From Croceibacterium soli (GTDB lineage Bacteria; Pseudomonadota; Alphaproteobacteria; Sphingomonadales; Sphingomonadaceae): a DNA stretch of 64,000 bases. A program made the position numbers and the translations under genes. Below, in pieces: positions 35,510 through 42,773 of the stretch; the stretch's first letter is position 1; the number at the start of each line of letters is the position of its first letter. The stretch lies in the NCBI RefSeq assembly GCF_009828065.1, contig NZ_WTYK01000001.1, positions 372,001 through 436,000 on the forward strand, written 5' to 3'. Under the pieces are notes generated by a model. That model saw only the letters and a program-made list of their open reading frames with translations. It was not told where the DNA came from and did not search any database.

Positions 35510-37114
35510 ATGGAGGGCTCGGCACAGAAGCAGCACCCCTGGTGGGAACGCGGCGTCGTCTACCAGGTCTACCCGCGCTCGTTCCAGGATAGCGATGGCG
35601 ACGGCGTGGGCGACCTTGCGGGTATCGAGCGGCGGCTCGACTATCTCGCCGCGCTCGGCGTCGACGCGGTCTGGCTGTCGCCGATCTTTCCCTCGCCGAT
35701 GGCCGACTACGGCTACGACATCGCAGACTATTGCGGGGTCGAGCCGATGTTCGGCACGCTGGCGGACTTCGACCGCCTGCTGGCGGCGGCGCATGCGCGG
35801 GGTCTCAAGCTGCTGCTCGATTTCGTGCCGAACCACACCTCGGACCGGCACCCGTGGTTCCTTGAGAGCCGATCGAGCCGGGACAACCCGAAGCGCGACT
35901 GGTACATTTGGCGCGACGCGAAGCCCGACGGCAGTCCGCCGAACAACTGGATCAGCGACTTCGGCGGCCCAGCCTGGACCTGGGACGAGGCGACCGGGCA
36001 ATATTACCTGCGGGCGTTCCTGCCCACGCAGCCCGATCTCAACTGGCGCAACCCGGACGTCGAGGCGGCGATGCTCGACGTCATGCGCTTCTGGTTCGAC
36101 CGCGGCGTCGATGGGTTCCGCGTCGACGTGCTGTGGCACATCGTGAAGGCGGAAGGGCTACCGGACAACCCGCCCAACCCGCACTGGCACCCGGGCGTGA
36201 ACGAGCGCGACCGGGTGCTCCAGGTCTATTCGACCGACCAGCCCGAAGCCCACGCGATCTCCGCCAGGATGCGCGCCCTGGCCGACGAGTACGGCGCGCG
36301 GAACGGGGAGGGGCGCGTGCTGATCGGCGAGATCTTCCTGCCCAACGAGCGGCTCGCCCGCTGGCACGGCACGCCCGAGCGGCCGCAAGTACACCTGCCG
36401 TTCAATTTCGCGCTGATCGAGAACCCTTGGGATGCCGAGGCGCTCGGGCCGCTGATTGCCGAGTACGAGGCTTCGATCCCCGAATGGGGCTGGCCCAACT
36501 GGGTGATCGGCAGCCATGACGCGCCGCGGATCGCCAGGCGGATCGGCGAGGCCCAGGCTCGCGTGGCGATGCTGCTGCTGCTGACCCTGCGCGGCACGCC
36601 GACGCTCTACCAGGGCGACGAGCTGGCGATCGGCGAGGTGCCGATCCCGGCCGATCGGGTGCAGGACCCGCGCGAGCTGCGCCAGCCGGGCATCGGCCTC
36701 GGCCGCGATCCCTCGCGCACCCCGATGCCGTGGGACGGATCGCCCAACGCCGGCTTCTCCAGTGCCGAGCCGTGGCTGCCGCTCAACCCGGACTGGCCCA
36801 CGCGCAACGTCGCCGCGCAGGAGCGCGATCCCGGCTCGATGCTCGAGCTCACCCGCGCGCTGCTGCGCTTGCGGCGGGAGGAAGCAGCGTTGGCGGTGGG
36901 GGGGTACACCCCTGTGGCCTGCGAGGGATCGCTCCTCGCCTACGAGCGCCGCTGCGGAGACTCGCGCCTGCTGGTGGCGCTCAACCTCGGCCAGGAGCCC
37001 GTGCCGCTGCCTGCCGAGACGCGCGGCGGCGAGCGGCTGCTCTCGACCCTATCCGGCGAGGCCGACGTGCTCCGAGCAGACGAAGGATTGATCGTGAGGC
37101 TACCGTGCGCGTAG
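35510..37114 (+). CDS. GH13 alpha-glucosidase/alpha-amylase-family glycosidase
   Basis: The predicted cytoplasmic enzyme has 534 residues and no signal peptide. It opens with WWERGVVYQVYPRSFQDSDGDGVGDLAGIERRLDYLAALGVDAVWLSPIFPSP. GH13 conserved regions are DFVPNHTS (I), GFRVDVLW with nucleophile Asp206 (II), LIGEIFLPNE with acid/base Glu274 (III) and GSHDAPRIARR with Asp337 (IV). This fits alpha-glucosidases or trehalose-type hydrolases acting on alpha-linked gluco-oligosaccharides. The next gene, a GT4 glycosyltransferase, starts with a GTG overlapping this stop, so synthesis and breakdown of one glucoside may be coupled. The start at 35510 fits; longer frames are ftsK shadow. Confidence 0.9.
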   Translation: MEGSAQKQHPWWERGVVYQVYPRSFQDSDGDGVGDLAGIERRLDYLAALGVDAVWLSPIFPSPMADYGYDIADYCGVEPMFGTLADFDRLLAAAHARGLKLLLDFVPNHTSDRHPWFLESRSSRDNPKRDWYIWRDAKPDGSPPNNWISDFGGPAWTWDEATGQYYLRAFLPTQPDLNWRNPDVEAAMLDVMRFWFDRGVDGFRVDVLWHIVKAEGLPDNPPNPHWHPGVNERDRVLQVYSTDQPEAHAISARMRALADEYGARNGEGRVLIGEIFLPNERLARWHGTPERPQVHLPFNFALIENPWDAEALGPLIAEYEASIPEWGWPNWVIGSHDAPRIARRIGEAQARVAMLLLLTLRGTPTLYQGDELAIGEVPIPADRVQDPRELRQPGIGLGRDPSRTPMPWDGSPNAGFSSAEPWLPLNPDWPTRNVAAQERDPGSMLELTRALLRLRREEAALAVGGYTPVACEGSLLAYERRCGDSRLLVALNLGQEPVPLPAETRGGERLLSTLSGEADVLRADEGLIVRLPCA

Positions 37115-38118
37115 CGATGCTCAGCTCGATCTCGTGGCGGACGCCGCCGCGCGCCTATGGGCCGTGGGAGCTGGTCACCAGCTTGCTCACCGAGGCGCTG
37201 GTCGCGCGCGGGGTGGATGTCACGCTGTTCGCCACGTTGGATTCGCAGACCTCCGGCAAGCTCGCCGGCGTCGCGCCGCGCGGCTATTCGGAGGACCCGG
37301 GCATGGACGCCAAAGTCTGGGAAGCGCTGCACATCGCGCACCTGTTCGAGCGGGCGGGCGAGTTCGACCTGATCCACAACCAGGCGGATTTCATGCCGCT
37401 GGCCTTCACGCGGCTGGTCGAGACGCCGATCGTCACCACGATCCACGGCTTCTCCAGCCCGCGCATCCTGCCGGTGTTCGAACGCTACGACGACCGCGTG
37501 CACTACGTCGCGATCAGCGATGCCGACCGCGCACCGTCGCTCAGCTACGCGGCGACGATCCACCACGGGATCGAGGTCGACAAGTTTCCCTTCGATCCAG
37601 CTGGCAGCGACGACTTGCTGTTCTTCGGCCGTATCCACCCCGACAAGGGTGCCGGCGAAGCGATCCGCGCCGCCCGCGCCACTGGGCACCGGCTGGTCAT
37701 GTGCGGGCTGGTGCAGGACGAAGGCTACCACCGGCGGGAGGTCGAGCCGTTCATCGACGGGCGACAGGTCGAATACCGCGGCGTCATCGGCGGTGAGGAG
37801 CGGCTGCGCGCGCTCGGCGGGGCCAGGGGCCTGCTGCACCTGATCGGCTTCGATGAGCCGTTCGGCCTTTCGGTGATCGAGGCGATGGCTTGCGGCACGC
37901 CTGTCATCGCCTATCGGCGCGGCTCGATGCCGGAGCTGATCGACCACGGGGTGACCGGCTTCCTGGTCGACACATTCGAGGAGGCCGTCGAGGCCATCGG
38001 CCGGCTTGGCGAAATCGATCGCGCAGCTTGCCGGCGGGCGGTGGAAGAACGCTTCACCGTCGACCGCATGGCCGACGAGTACCTCGCGCTTTACGAACGG
38101 ATCCTGCGCGGCGCCTGA
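37105..38118 (+). CDS. GT4-family glycosyltransferase
   Basis: The 337-residue protein starts VRVAMLSSISWRTPPRAYGPWELVTSLLTEALVARGVDVTLFAT, followed by FDLIHNQADFMPLAFTRLVETPIVTTIHGFSSPRILPVF, FFGRIHPDKGAGEAIRAARATGHRLVMCGLVQDEGYHRREVEPFI and the GT4 EX7E region GFDEPFGLSVIEAMACGTPVIAYRRGSMPELI (about 250-270). These proteins transfer sugar from a nucleotide-sugar donor with retention. The start is a GTG at 37105, with GAGG just upstream, overlapping the GH13 stop. This subgroup is widespread but its acceptor is not known to me. Coupling to the GH13 enzyme suggests metabolism of a small glucoside or storage sugar, as inference. Confidence 0.87.
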   Translation: MRVAMLSSISWRTPPRAYGPWELVTSLLTEALVARGVDVTLFATLDSQTSGKLAGVAPRGYSEDPGMDAKVWEALHIAHLFERAGEFDLIHNQADFMPLAFTRLVETPIVTTIHGFSSPRILPVFERYDDRVHYVAISDADRAPSLSYAATIHHGIEVDKFPFDPAGSDDLLFFGRIHPDKGAGEAIRAARATGHRLVMCGLVQDEGYHRREVEPFIDGRQVEYRGVIGGEERLRALGGARGLLHLIGFDEPFGLSVIEAMACGTPVIAYRRGSMPELIDHGVTGFLVDTFEEAVEAIGRLGEIDRAACRRAVEERFTVDRMADEYLALYERILRGA

Positions 38119-38180
38119 CATTCGTGTTCCGCCCGCGCGCGGTCTGTGCAAAGTTGCCTTGAAAAATAGGAGGATGCCGC

Positions 38181-38795
38181 ATGGCCAGCAAGTACGAAGC
38201 CGAAGTCTACCACTGCATGGATCCCACGCTCGACCTGCACGACAGGACCGAGAACCCGCTGCACCGGGCGATCCTGAAGAACTATTGCCGCCACGTGCAC
38301 CTGGAAGGGGCGGCGATGTTCGACGAGATCACCGCGCCCGATATGATGGCCGACGATCCGGTCTACCACATCACCTGGGGCGCCAGCCCGTTCCAGGTGA
38401 CGGGCCGCCAGGGCATCCACCATTTCTACTCCTCGATCGGCGAGATCGTGCTGTGGAACTCCGGCGACAAGATCGCCGTGGCCGACTGGGGCATCGCCGA
38501 CGAGATGTGGTTCCACCAGATGTCCACCGGCGCGGAGCTGAAAAAGCTCGGCCACCAGGTCGAGAAGGAGGACGGGCTCTATCTCGTCCATTCACGGCAG
38601 GCGTTCATCTGGCCATACGACGAGAACGCCCTCCTGAAAGGCGAGCATCTCTACGAGGACAAGTCCACGCTGAAGATCGAGGAGACCGATCCGGCCGAGT
38701 ACATGACCCCCGAGCGGGTGCGCGAAATCCACCGCGAGTGCCTGGCGGAACTGGAGGAGCGCTGGGGGCCGGAATACTGGGTATGGCGTCGCTGA
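38181..38795 (+). CDS. Possible NTF2/SnoaL-like small protein of unknown function
   Basis: This 204-residue protein has no signal or membrane segment. A strong AGGAGG lies 7 bases before the ATG, the best ribosome-binding site in this part of the window, so it is probably well expressed. Features are PLHRAILKNYCRHVHLEGAAMFDEIT, YHITWGASPFQVTGRQGIHHFYSSIGEIVLWNSGDKIAVADWGIADEMWFHQM, LVHSRQAFIWPYDENALLKGEHLYED and MTPERVREIHRECLAELEERWGPEYW. The alternation of short strands and an initial helix is compatible with the NTF2/SnoaL fold, but I cannot assign a function. It follows the GT4 gene by about 60 nt and may be in that operon. Confidence 0.65.
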   Translation: MASKYEAEVYHCMDPTLDLHDRTENPLHRAILKNYCRHVHLEGAAMFDEITAPDMMADDPVYHITWGASPFQVTGRQGIHHFYSSIGEIVLWNSGDKIAVADWGIADEMWFHQMSTGAELKKLGHQVEKEDGLYLVHSRQAFIWPYDENALLKGEHLYEDKSTLKIEETDPAEYMTPERVREIHRECLAELEERWGPEYWVWRR

Positions 38796-38871
38796 CGCGA
38801 TACCCTGGCCGCGTTCGAAGGTTTGCCGCGCTCAAGGCTCAGGCTGGCCTGCACGCAGATCACAAAAGAAA

Positions 38872-38906
38872 GGCGGCGCGGCTCGAAGGGAGAGAGCCGC
38901 GCCGCC
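38872..38906 (-). terminator. Rho-independent terminator of pstS
   Basis: A 13-bp perfect stem (ggcggcgcggctc / gagccgcgccgcc) with a nine-base loop is followed on the minus strand by TTTCTTTTGT, so it ends pstS transcription. On the plus strand there is no T-run. Confidence 0.85.
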
Positions 38907-38919
38907 GTATGAGTAAGGG

Positions 38920-39966
38920 TTAGAGATCTTCGCCGGTCATCGTCGTGTGGTTGAGCGCGGCGTCGCGGGCGCGGGCCATCACGTCATCGGGCGAAGCGAC
39001 CAGGCCGACCTTGGCGAGCGGCCCATCGCGGCCCCAGCTTTCGGTCCAGGCGGCGAGGAACTCCTTGAGGCCGGGAATGGCATCGAGGTGCGCCTTCTTC
39101 ACGTAGATGTAGAGCGGTCGCGCGCCGGGATATTCGAAGTTGGCGATGTTCTCGTAGGTCGGGTCGACGCCGTTCATCGGCAGGCCCTGGACCTTGTCGG
39201 CGTTCTCTTCGAGATACGAGTACCCGAACACGCCGACCGCCTGCGGGTTGGTCTCGATCTTCTGGACGATCAGGTTGTCCTGTTCGCCCTGGTCGACATA
39301 GACCCCGTCCGAACGCACTTCGGTGCAGACCTGGTCGTAGCGGTCCTCGTCGCTTTCCTTGAGCGCCTTCATCGCGGGATCGCTCTCGCAACCGACCTGG
39401 AGGATCAGTTCCTTGAGAGCATCGCGGGTGCCGGAGGTCGAGGGCGGGCCGTAGACCAGGATCGGCGCGTCGGGGAGCGAGGCGTCGACGTCGCGCCAGG
39501 TCTTGGCGGTCTGTTCCTTGCCGTAGGGGCGGGCGGCGAGCGCTTCGTAGACGAACTGCGGCGTCAGGTTCATGCGGATGCCGCCCTGGGCGGAAGCGAA
39601 GGCGATCCCGTCGAGCCCGACCTGGATCTCGATGACGTCGGTCACGCCGTTCGCCTTGCAGGATTCGAACTCGCTCGCCTTCATCCGCCGCGAAGCATGG
39701 GCGATGTCGGGGGTGTTCGCGCCGACGCCGGCGCAGAACAGCTGCATGCCGCCGCCCGTGCCGGTGGATTCGATCAGCGGCGACTTGAAGCCGGAGTTGG
39801 CGCGGCTGAACTGCTCCGACACCAGTTTGGCGAACGGATAGACGGTGGAGGAGCCCACGGCGCGGATCGAATCGCGGGTGCCGCCGGCATCGCCGGATTC
39901 GCCGCCGCAGGCGGTCAGCGCGAGAGCGGAAAGGGACGCAAGAACAACGGACTTGAAGAGTTTCAT
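38920..39966 (-). CDS. pstS: Phosphate-binding protein of the PstS family (lipoprotein)
   Basis: The predicted lipoprotein has 348 residues. The signal MKLFKSVVLASLSALALTAC ends in a lipobox Cys at 20. Mature-protein features are IRAVGSSTVYPFAKLVSEQF, STGTGGGMQLFCAGVGANTPDIAHASRRM, VYGPPSTSGTRDALKELIL and YPGARPLYIYVKKAHL, all typical of PstS, which delivers phosphate to the PstCAB importer. The ATG at 39966 is chosen for the lipoprotein signal; the ATG at 40020 would bury it. A Pho box lies 47 bases upstream, so expression should rise under phosphate starvation. pstCAB, phoU and phoBR are not in the window. A strong terminator follows. Confidence 0.93.
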   Translation of the reverse strand: MKLFKSVVLASLSALALTACGGESGDAGGTRDSIRAVGSSTVYPFAKLVSEQFSRANSGFKSPLIESTGTGGGMQLFCAGVGANTPDIAHASRRMKASEFESCKANGVTDVIEIQVGLDGIAFASAQGGIRMNLTPQFVYEALAARPYGKEQTAKTWRDVDASLPDAPILVYGPPSTSGTRDALKELILQVGCESDPAMKALKESDEDRYDQVCTEVRSDGVYVDQGEQDNLIVQKIETNPQAVGVFGYSYLEENADKVQGLPMNGVDPTYENIANFEYPGARPLYIYVKKAHLDAIPGLKEFLAAWTESWGRDGPLAKVGLVASPDDVMARARDAALNHTTMTGEDL

Positions 39967-40013
39967 CGGGTAACCCCTGTCGAGAGAATTGCCGGCGCGA
40001 TTATGCGCCAATT

Positions 40014-40031
40014 GTGACACAGACGTGACAA
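40014..40031 (-). promoter_or_regulatory. Pho box upstream of pstS
   Basis: On the minus strand, TTGTCAC-GTCT-GTGTCAC makes two 7-base repeats 11 bases apart, matching the PhoB consensus CTGTCAT-N4-CTGTCAC in spacing and in 12 of 14 positions (taking the variable last base as C or T). A weaker third repeat follows. It lies 47 bases before the pstS start. Confidence 0.8.
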
Positions 40032-40041
40032 GCGCGGCAGG

Positions 40042-41418
40042 TCAGAAGTCGACCTGCGCGCGCGCGCCGAGGACATCGACCGCGTAGTCGCGATCGGTGC
40101 CGTTCGCCGGATAGAGCGCGTCATCGTAGTCCATCCGGGCGTAGTTCAGCAGGAAGCGGGTATAGTCGGTCGGCGTCCAGACCAGCGACAGCGCGTAGCC
40201 GTTCTGCGTGCCGCCCACGATCCCCGCATCGGTGAGGTCGAGGAAGTCGTAGCGCAGGTTCACCTGGATCGCGCCGATCCCGCCTTCGCCGACCGGATTC
40301 GCCGGCTTCACCCGGTCGAACACGCCGCCCTTGTAACCGCGCGTGTCGCCGCCGGTGAGGAAGAAGCCGGCTTCGGCGTAACCGCCGAAGAACGTGGGGT
40401 CGTCGCCGATCGGGCGGTCGACGTTCTGCCAGAAGCCTTCGGCGGCGAAGTGGAACGGGCCTTCGATGGCTGCTGCTTCCAGGCCGTAGCCGGTTTCCGT
40501 GGTCGCATCGAAGCCGCCGGTGTCGATGAACCGGTGTGAGGTGAAGTGGACAAGCGGCCGCTGGCGGTAGCGAATGCTGTTCGCCGCGTCGTTCAGTTCC
40601 GAATAGTGCGCCGAGCCGCCGAAGTGCAGCTGGGTGCTGCCCAGCTTGGGCATGTAGACCGCGCGGCCGTCCACGCTGAAGCTCTTGTTGGGCAGCGAAT
40701 CGACGTGGTCGGTGAATACGCCGGCCTGGGCGAGGAAATCGCCGGCGCCGTACTGCGCCGAAAGGCCGACGCGGCGTTCGAAGCCGAAAGCGTCGGTGAA
40801 AGCCGCTCGCTCGATGAACGAGGTGAAGCGGCTGCTGGTCAGTTCCTCGAGCGACTGGAACGGGTTGTGCTGCCCGGCGCTGACGGTCAGGCCATCGTCC
40901 TCGTAAGTCAAGATCGCGTCGACGATCTCGGCGCCTCCGCCGGCAAAATCCATTTCGAACTTGTAGCCGAAGCCGCCGGGGATATCGCCCTCGACACCTA
41001 GCCGGGCCCGGCGCACTTCGCTGCCGAAGCCGTCCGGCCGCCCGATGGACTCGGGCGCGTCGATGAAGCCGGCATCGAATTGCAGGCGCCCGCGCGGCTT
41101 GAAGCTCCAGCCGCCCTCGCCGGAAATCTCCGGCGCGCCTTTCCAGCTGACCTCCGTCTTCGACTGTTCCGCCTTGGTCGCTTCGGCCACCGTCACCGCG
41201 CCCGCGGCAGCGGCTTCGGCGGCCGCCGCCTTGGCCTGGGCTTCGGTCAGCTGCGACTGCAGGCTTTCCATGCGAGCGGCCATCCGCGCCATGTCGGCCC
41301 GCATGGCCGCGAGTTCCTGCTGGATCGCCGCGGCATCGGCGTCCTGCGCCTGCGCCGGCATGGCCCAGCCGCAAGCAGCGGCCATCGCGAGAACCGAAAT
41401 ACGAGAAATCGAAGTCAT
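40042..41418 (-). CDS. Phosphate/polyphosphate-selective porin-type outer membrane protein (OprO/OprP family)
   Basis: This 458-residue protein has a signal peptide (MTSISRISVLAMAAACGWAMPAQAQ), then a coiled-coil of about 50 residues (AAIQQELAAMRADMARMAARMESLQSQLTEAQAKAAAAEAAA) and a beta-barrel. The barrel has SFKPRGRLQFDAGFID, EVRRARLGVEGDIPGGFGYKFEMDFAGGGAEIVDAILTYE, TVSAGQHNPFQSLEELTSSRFTSFIERAAFTDAFGFERRVG, and the terminal aromatic RAQVDF. This is the Porin_O_P pattern. The ATG at 41418 sits 16 bases after a PhoB array, so it is probably induced under phosphate starvation together with pstS, which follows on the same strand. The coiled-coil may form the trimer or bind peptidoglycan. Confidence 0.93.
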   Translation of the reverse strand: MTSISRISVLAMAAACGWAMPAQAQDADAAAIQQELAAMRADMARMAARMESLQSQLTEAQAKAAAAEAAAAGAVTVAEATKAEQSKTEVSWKGAPEISGEGGWSFKPRGRLQFDAGFIDAPESIGRPDGFGSEVRRARLGVEGDIPGGFGYKFEMDFAGGGAEIVDAILTYEDDGLTVSAGQHNPFQSLEELTSSRFTSFIERAAFTDAFGFERRVGLSAQYGAGDFLAQAGVFTDHVDSLPNKSFSVDGRAVYMPKLGSTQLHFGGSAHYSELNDAANSIRYRQRPLVHFTSHRFIDTGGFDATTETGYGLEAAAIEGPFHFAAEGFWQNVDRPIGDDPTFFGGYAEAGFFLTGGDTRGYKGGVFDRVKPANPVGEGGIGAIQVNLRYDFLDLTDAGIVGGTQNGYALSLVWTPTDYTRFLLNYARMDYDDALYPANGTDRDYAVDVLGARAQVDF

Positions 41419-41434
41419 TCCAATGATGTCCTGA

Positions 41435-41489
41435 AAGTGTGTCAACGCGGTGACCGCATTATGACCGCACTGTTACGGTTCGATGACAG
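41435..41489 (-). promoter_or_regulatory. Array of five 11-bp phased PhoB half-sites upstream of the porin gene
   Basis: Read on the minus strand, consecutive 11-bp units begin CTGTCAT, CCGTAAC, CGGTCAT, CGGTCAC and TTGACAC. The third and fourth form a near-perfect Pho box (CGGTCAT-N4-CGGTCAC). The array ends 16 bases before the porin start and lies in the porin/ald divergent region. Confidence 0.85.
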
Positions 41490-41603
41490 GCAGGGGCATG
41501 TACCGTGATCGGTCGAAACGTTCCTCGCCGCCACCGCCATGCGCGGCGCCATTGCGCGCCACAGGTTGCACTTGTAACGACACGGCAACGAGGAGACTCT
41601 CCA

Positions 41604-42719
41604 ATGCGTATCGGCTGCCCCAGGGAAATCAAGAATCGTGAATACCGCGTCGGGCTGACGCCGGAAAGCGTCAAGGAGCTGGCCAGGCACGGCCATGACG
41701 TGTGGATCGAGGCGGGCGCGGGGCTGGGGATCGGCGCGAGCGACGCCGAATACCGCGCCGCCGGGGCGGAGATCAGGGACGACGCCGGAGCGCTGTTCGC
41801 CGAGTGCGAGATGATCGTGAAGGTCAAGGAGCCGCAGCCAGCCGAACTGGCCATGCTGCGCGCAGGCCAGATCCTCTACACCTACCTCCACCTGGCGCCC
41901 GATCCCGACCAGACCGCCGCCCTGGTAAGCTCCGGCGCCACTGCCATCGCTTACGAGACCGTCACCGGCCCTGGCGGTGCCTTGCCGCTGCTCAAGCCGA
42001 TGAGCCAGGTGGCCGGGCGGATGAGCATCCAGGCCGGCGCCACCGCTCTGGAAAAGGCTCATGGCGGGCGCGGGGTGCTGCTCGGCGGCGTGCCGGGAGT
42101 CATGCCGGGGGAAGTGATCGTGATCGGCGGCGGCGTGGTCGGCTTCAACGCGGCGCAGATGGCGGTCGGCCTGGGCGCGGACGTGACGATCCTGGACCGC
42201 AGCCCGGAACAGCTGGAAAGACTCGGCATCCATTTCGAAAGCCGGGCGAAGACCTGCTTCTCGAACGAGGCCAACCTGATGGAAGCGGTGTGCCGGGCCG
42301 ACCTGGTGATCGGCGCCGTGCTGGTGCCGGGCGCGGCCGCGCCGAAACTGGTCAGCCGCGAGATGCTGAAGTGCATGAAGCCGGGCGCCGTGCTGGTCGA
42401 CGTGGCGATCGACCAGGGTGGCTGCTTCGAGACGAGCCGACCGACGACCCACGACGATCCGACTTATGTGATCGACGATATCGTCCACTACTGCGTCGCC
42501 AACATGCCCGGCGCGGTCGCCCGCACCAGCACTTATGCGCTCAACAATGTGACCTTGCCGCACGCTCTGCGGATAGCCGATCTCGGCTGGAAGCAGGCGA
42601 TGCGTACCGATCCGCACCTGGCCCAAGGGCTGAATGTCCATGCCGGGCGGGTGACCTACCCGGCGGTGGCGGAGGAACTGGGCTACGAACCGTTGCCGCT
42701 CGACGAGGCCCTGGCCTGA
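41604..42719 (+). CDS. ald: Alanine dehydrogenase
   Basis: This 371-residue cytoplasmic NAD enzyme interconverts L-alanine with pyruvate and ammonia. It has [40 protein letters not shown], the active-site Lys75 in [10 protein letters not shown], His96 in [10 protein letters not shown], the NAD-binding motif [30 protein letters not shown] (about 169-198), and [32 protein letters not shown]. All match bacterial Ald in sequence and length. AGGAGA precedes the ATG at 41604 by 9 bases. It diverges from the Pho-regulated porin gene. An Lrp-type regulator usually controls ald; none is nearby. Confidence 0.96.
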   Translation: MRIGCPREIKNREYRVGLTPESVKELARHGHDVWIEAGAGLGIGASDAEYRAAGAEIRDDAGALFAECEMIVKVKEPQPAELAMLRAGQILYTYLHLAPDPDQTAALVSSGATAIAYETVTGPGGALPLLKPMSQVAGRMSIQAGATALEKAHGGRGVLLGGVPGVMPGEVIVIGGGVVGFNAAQMAVGLGADVTILDRSPEQLERLGIHFESRAKTCFSNEANLMEAVCRADLVIGAVLVPGAAAPKLVSREMLKCMKPGAVLVDVAIDQGGCFETSRPTTHDDPTYVIDDIVHYCVANMPGAVARTSTYALNNVTLPHALRIADLGWKQAMRTDPHLAQGLNVHAGRVTYPAVAEELGYEPLPLDEALA

Positions 42720-42734
42720 CTTTGTCGGCTGCGT

Positions 42735-42749
42735 TTAACGCGCCCTAAA
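42735..42749 (+). promoter_or_regulatory. CtrA-like site upstream of the diguanylate cyclase gene
   Basis: TTAA-N7-TAAA, one mismatch from the CtrA consensus TTAA-N7-TTAA, lies 25 bases before the ATG at 42774. A chance match is possible in a window of this size. Confidence 0.35.
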
Positions 42750-42773
42750 GCAATCCAGGTTAGCGCTCGTGCG

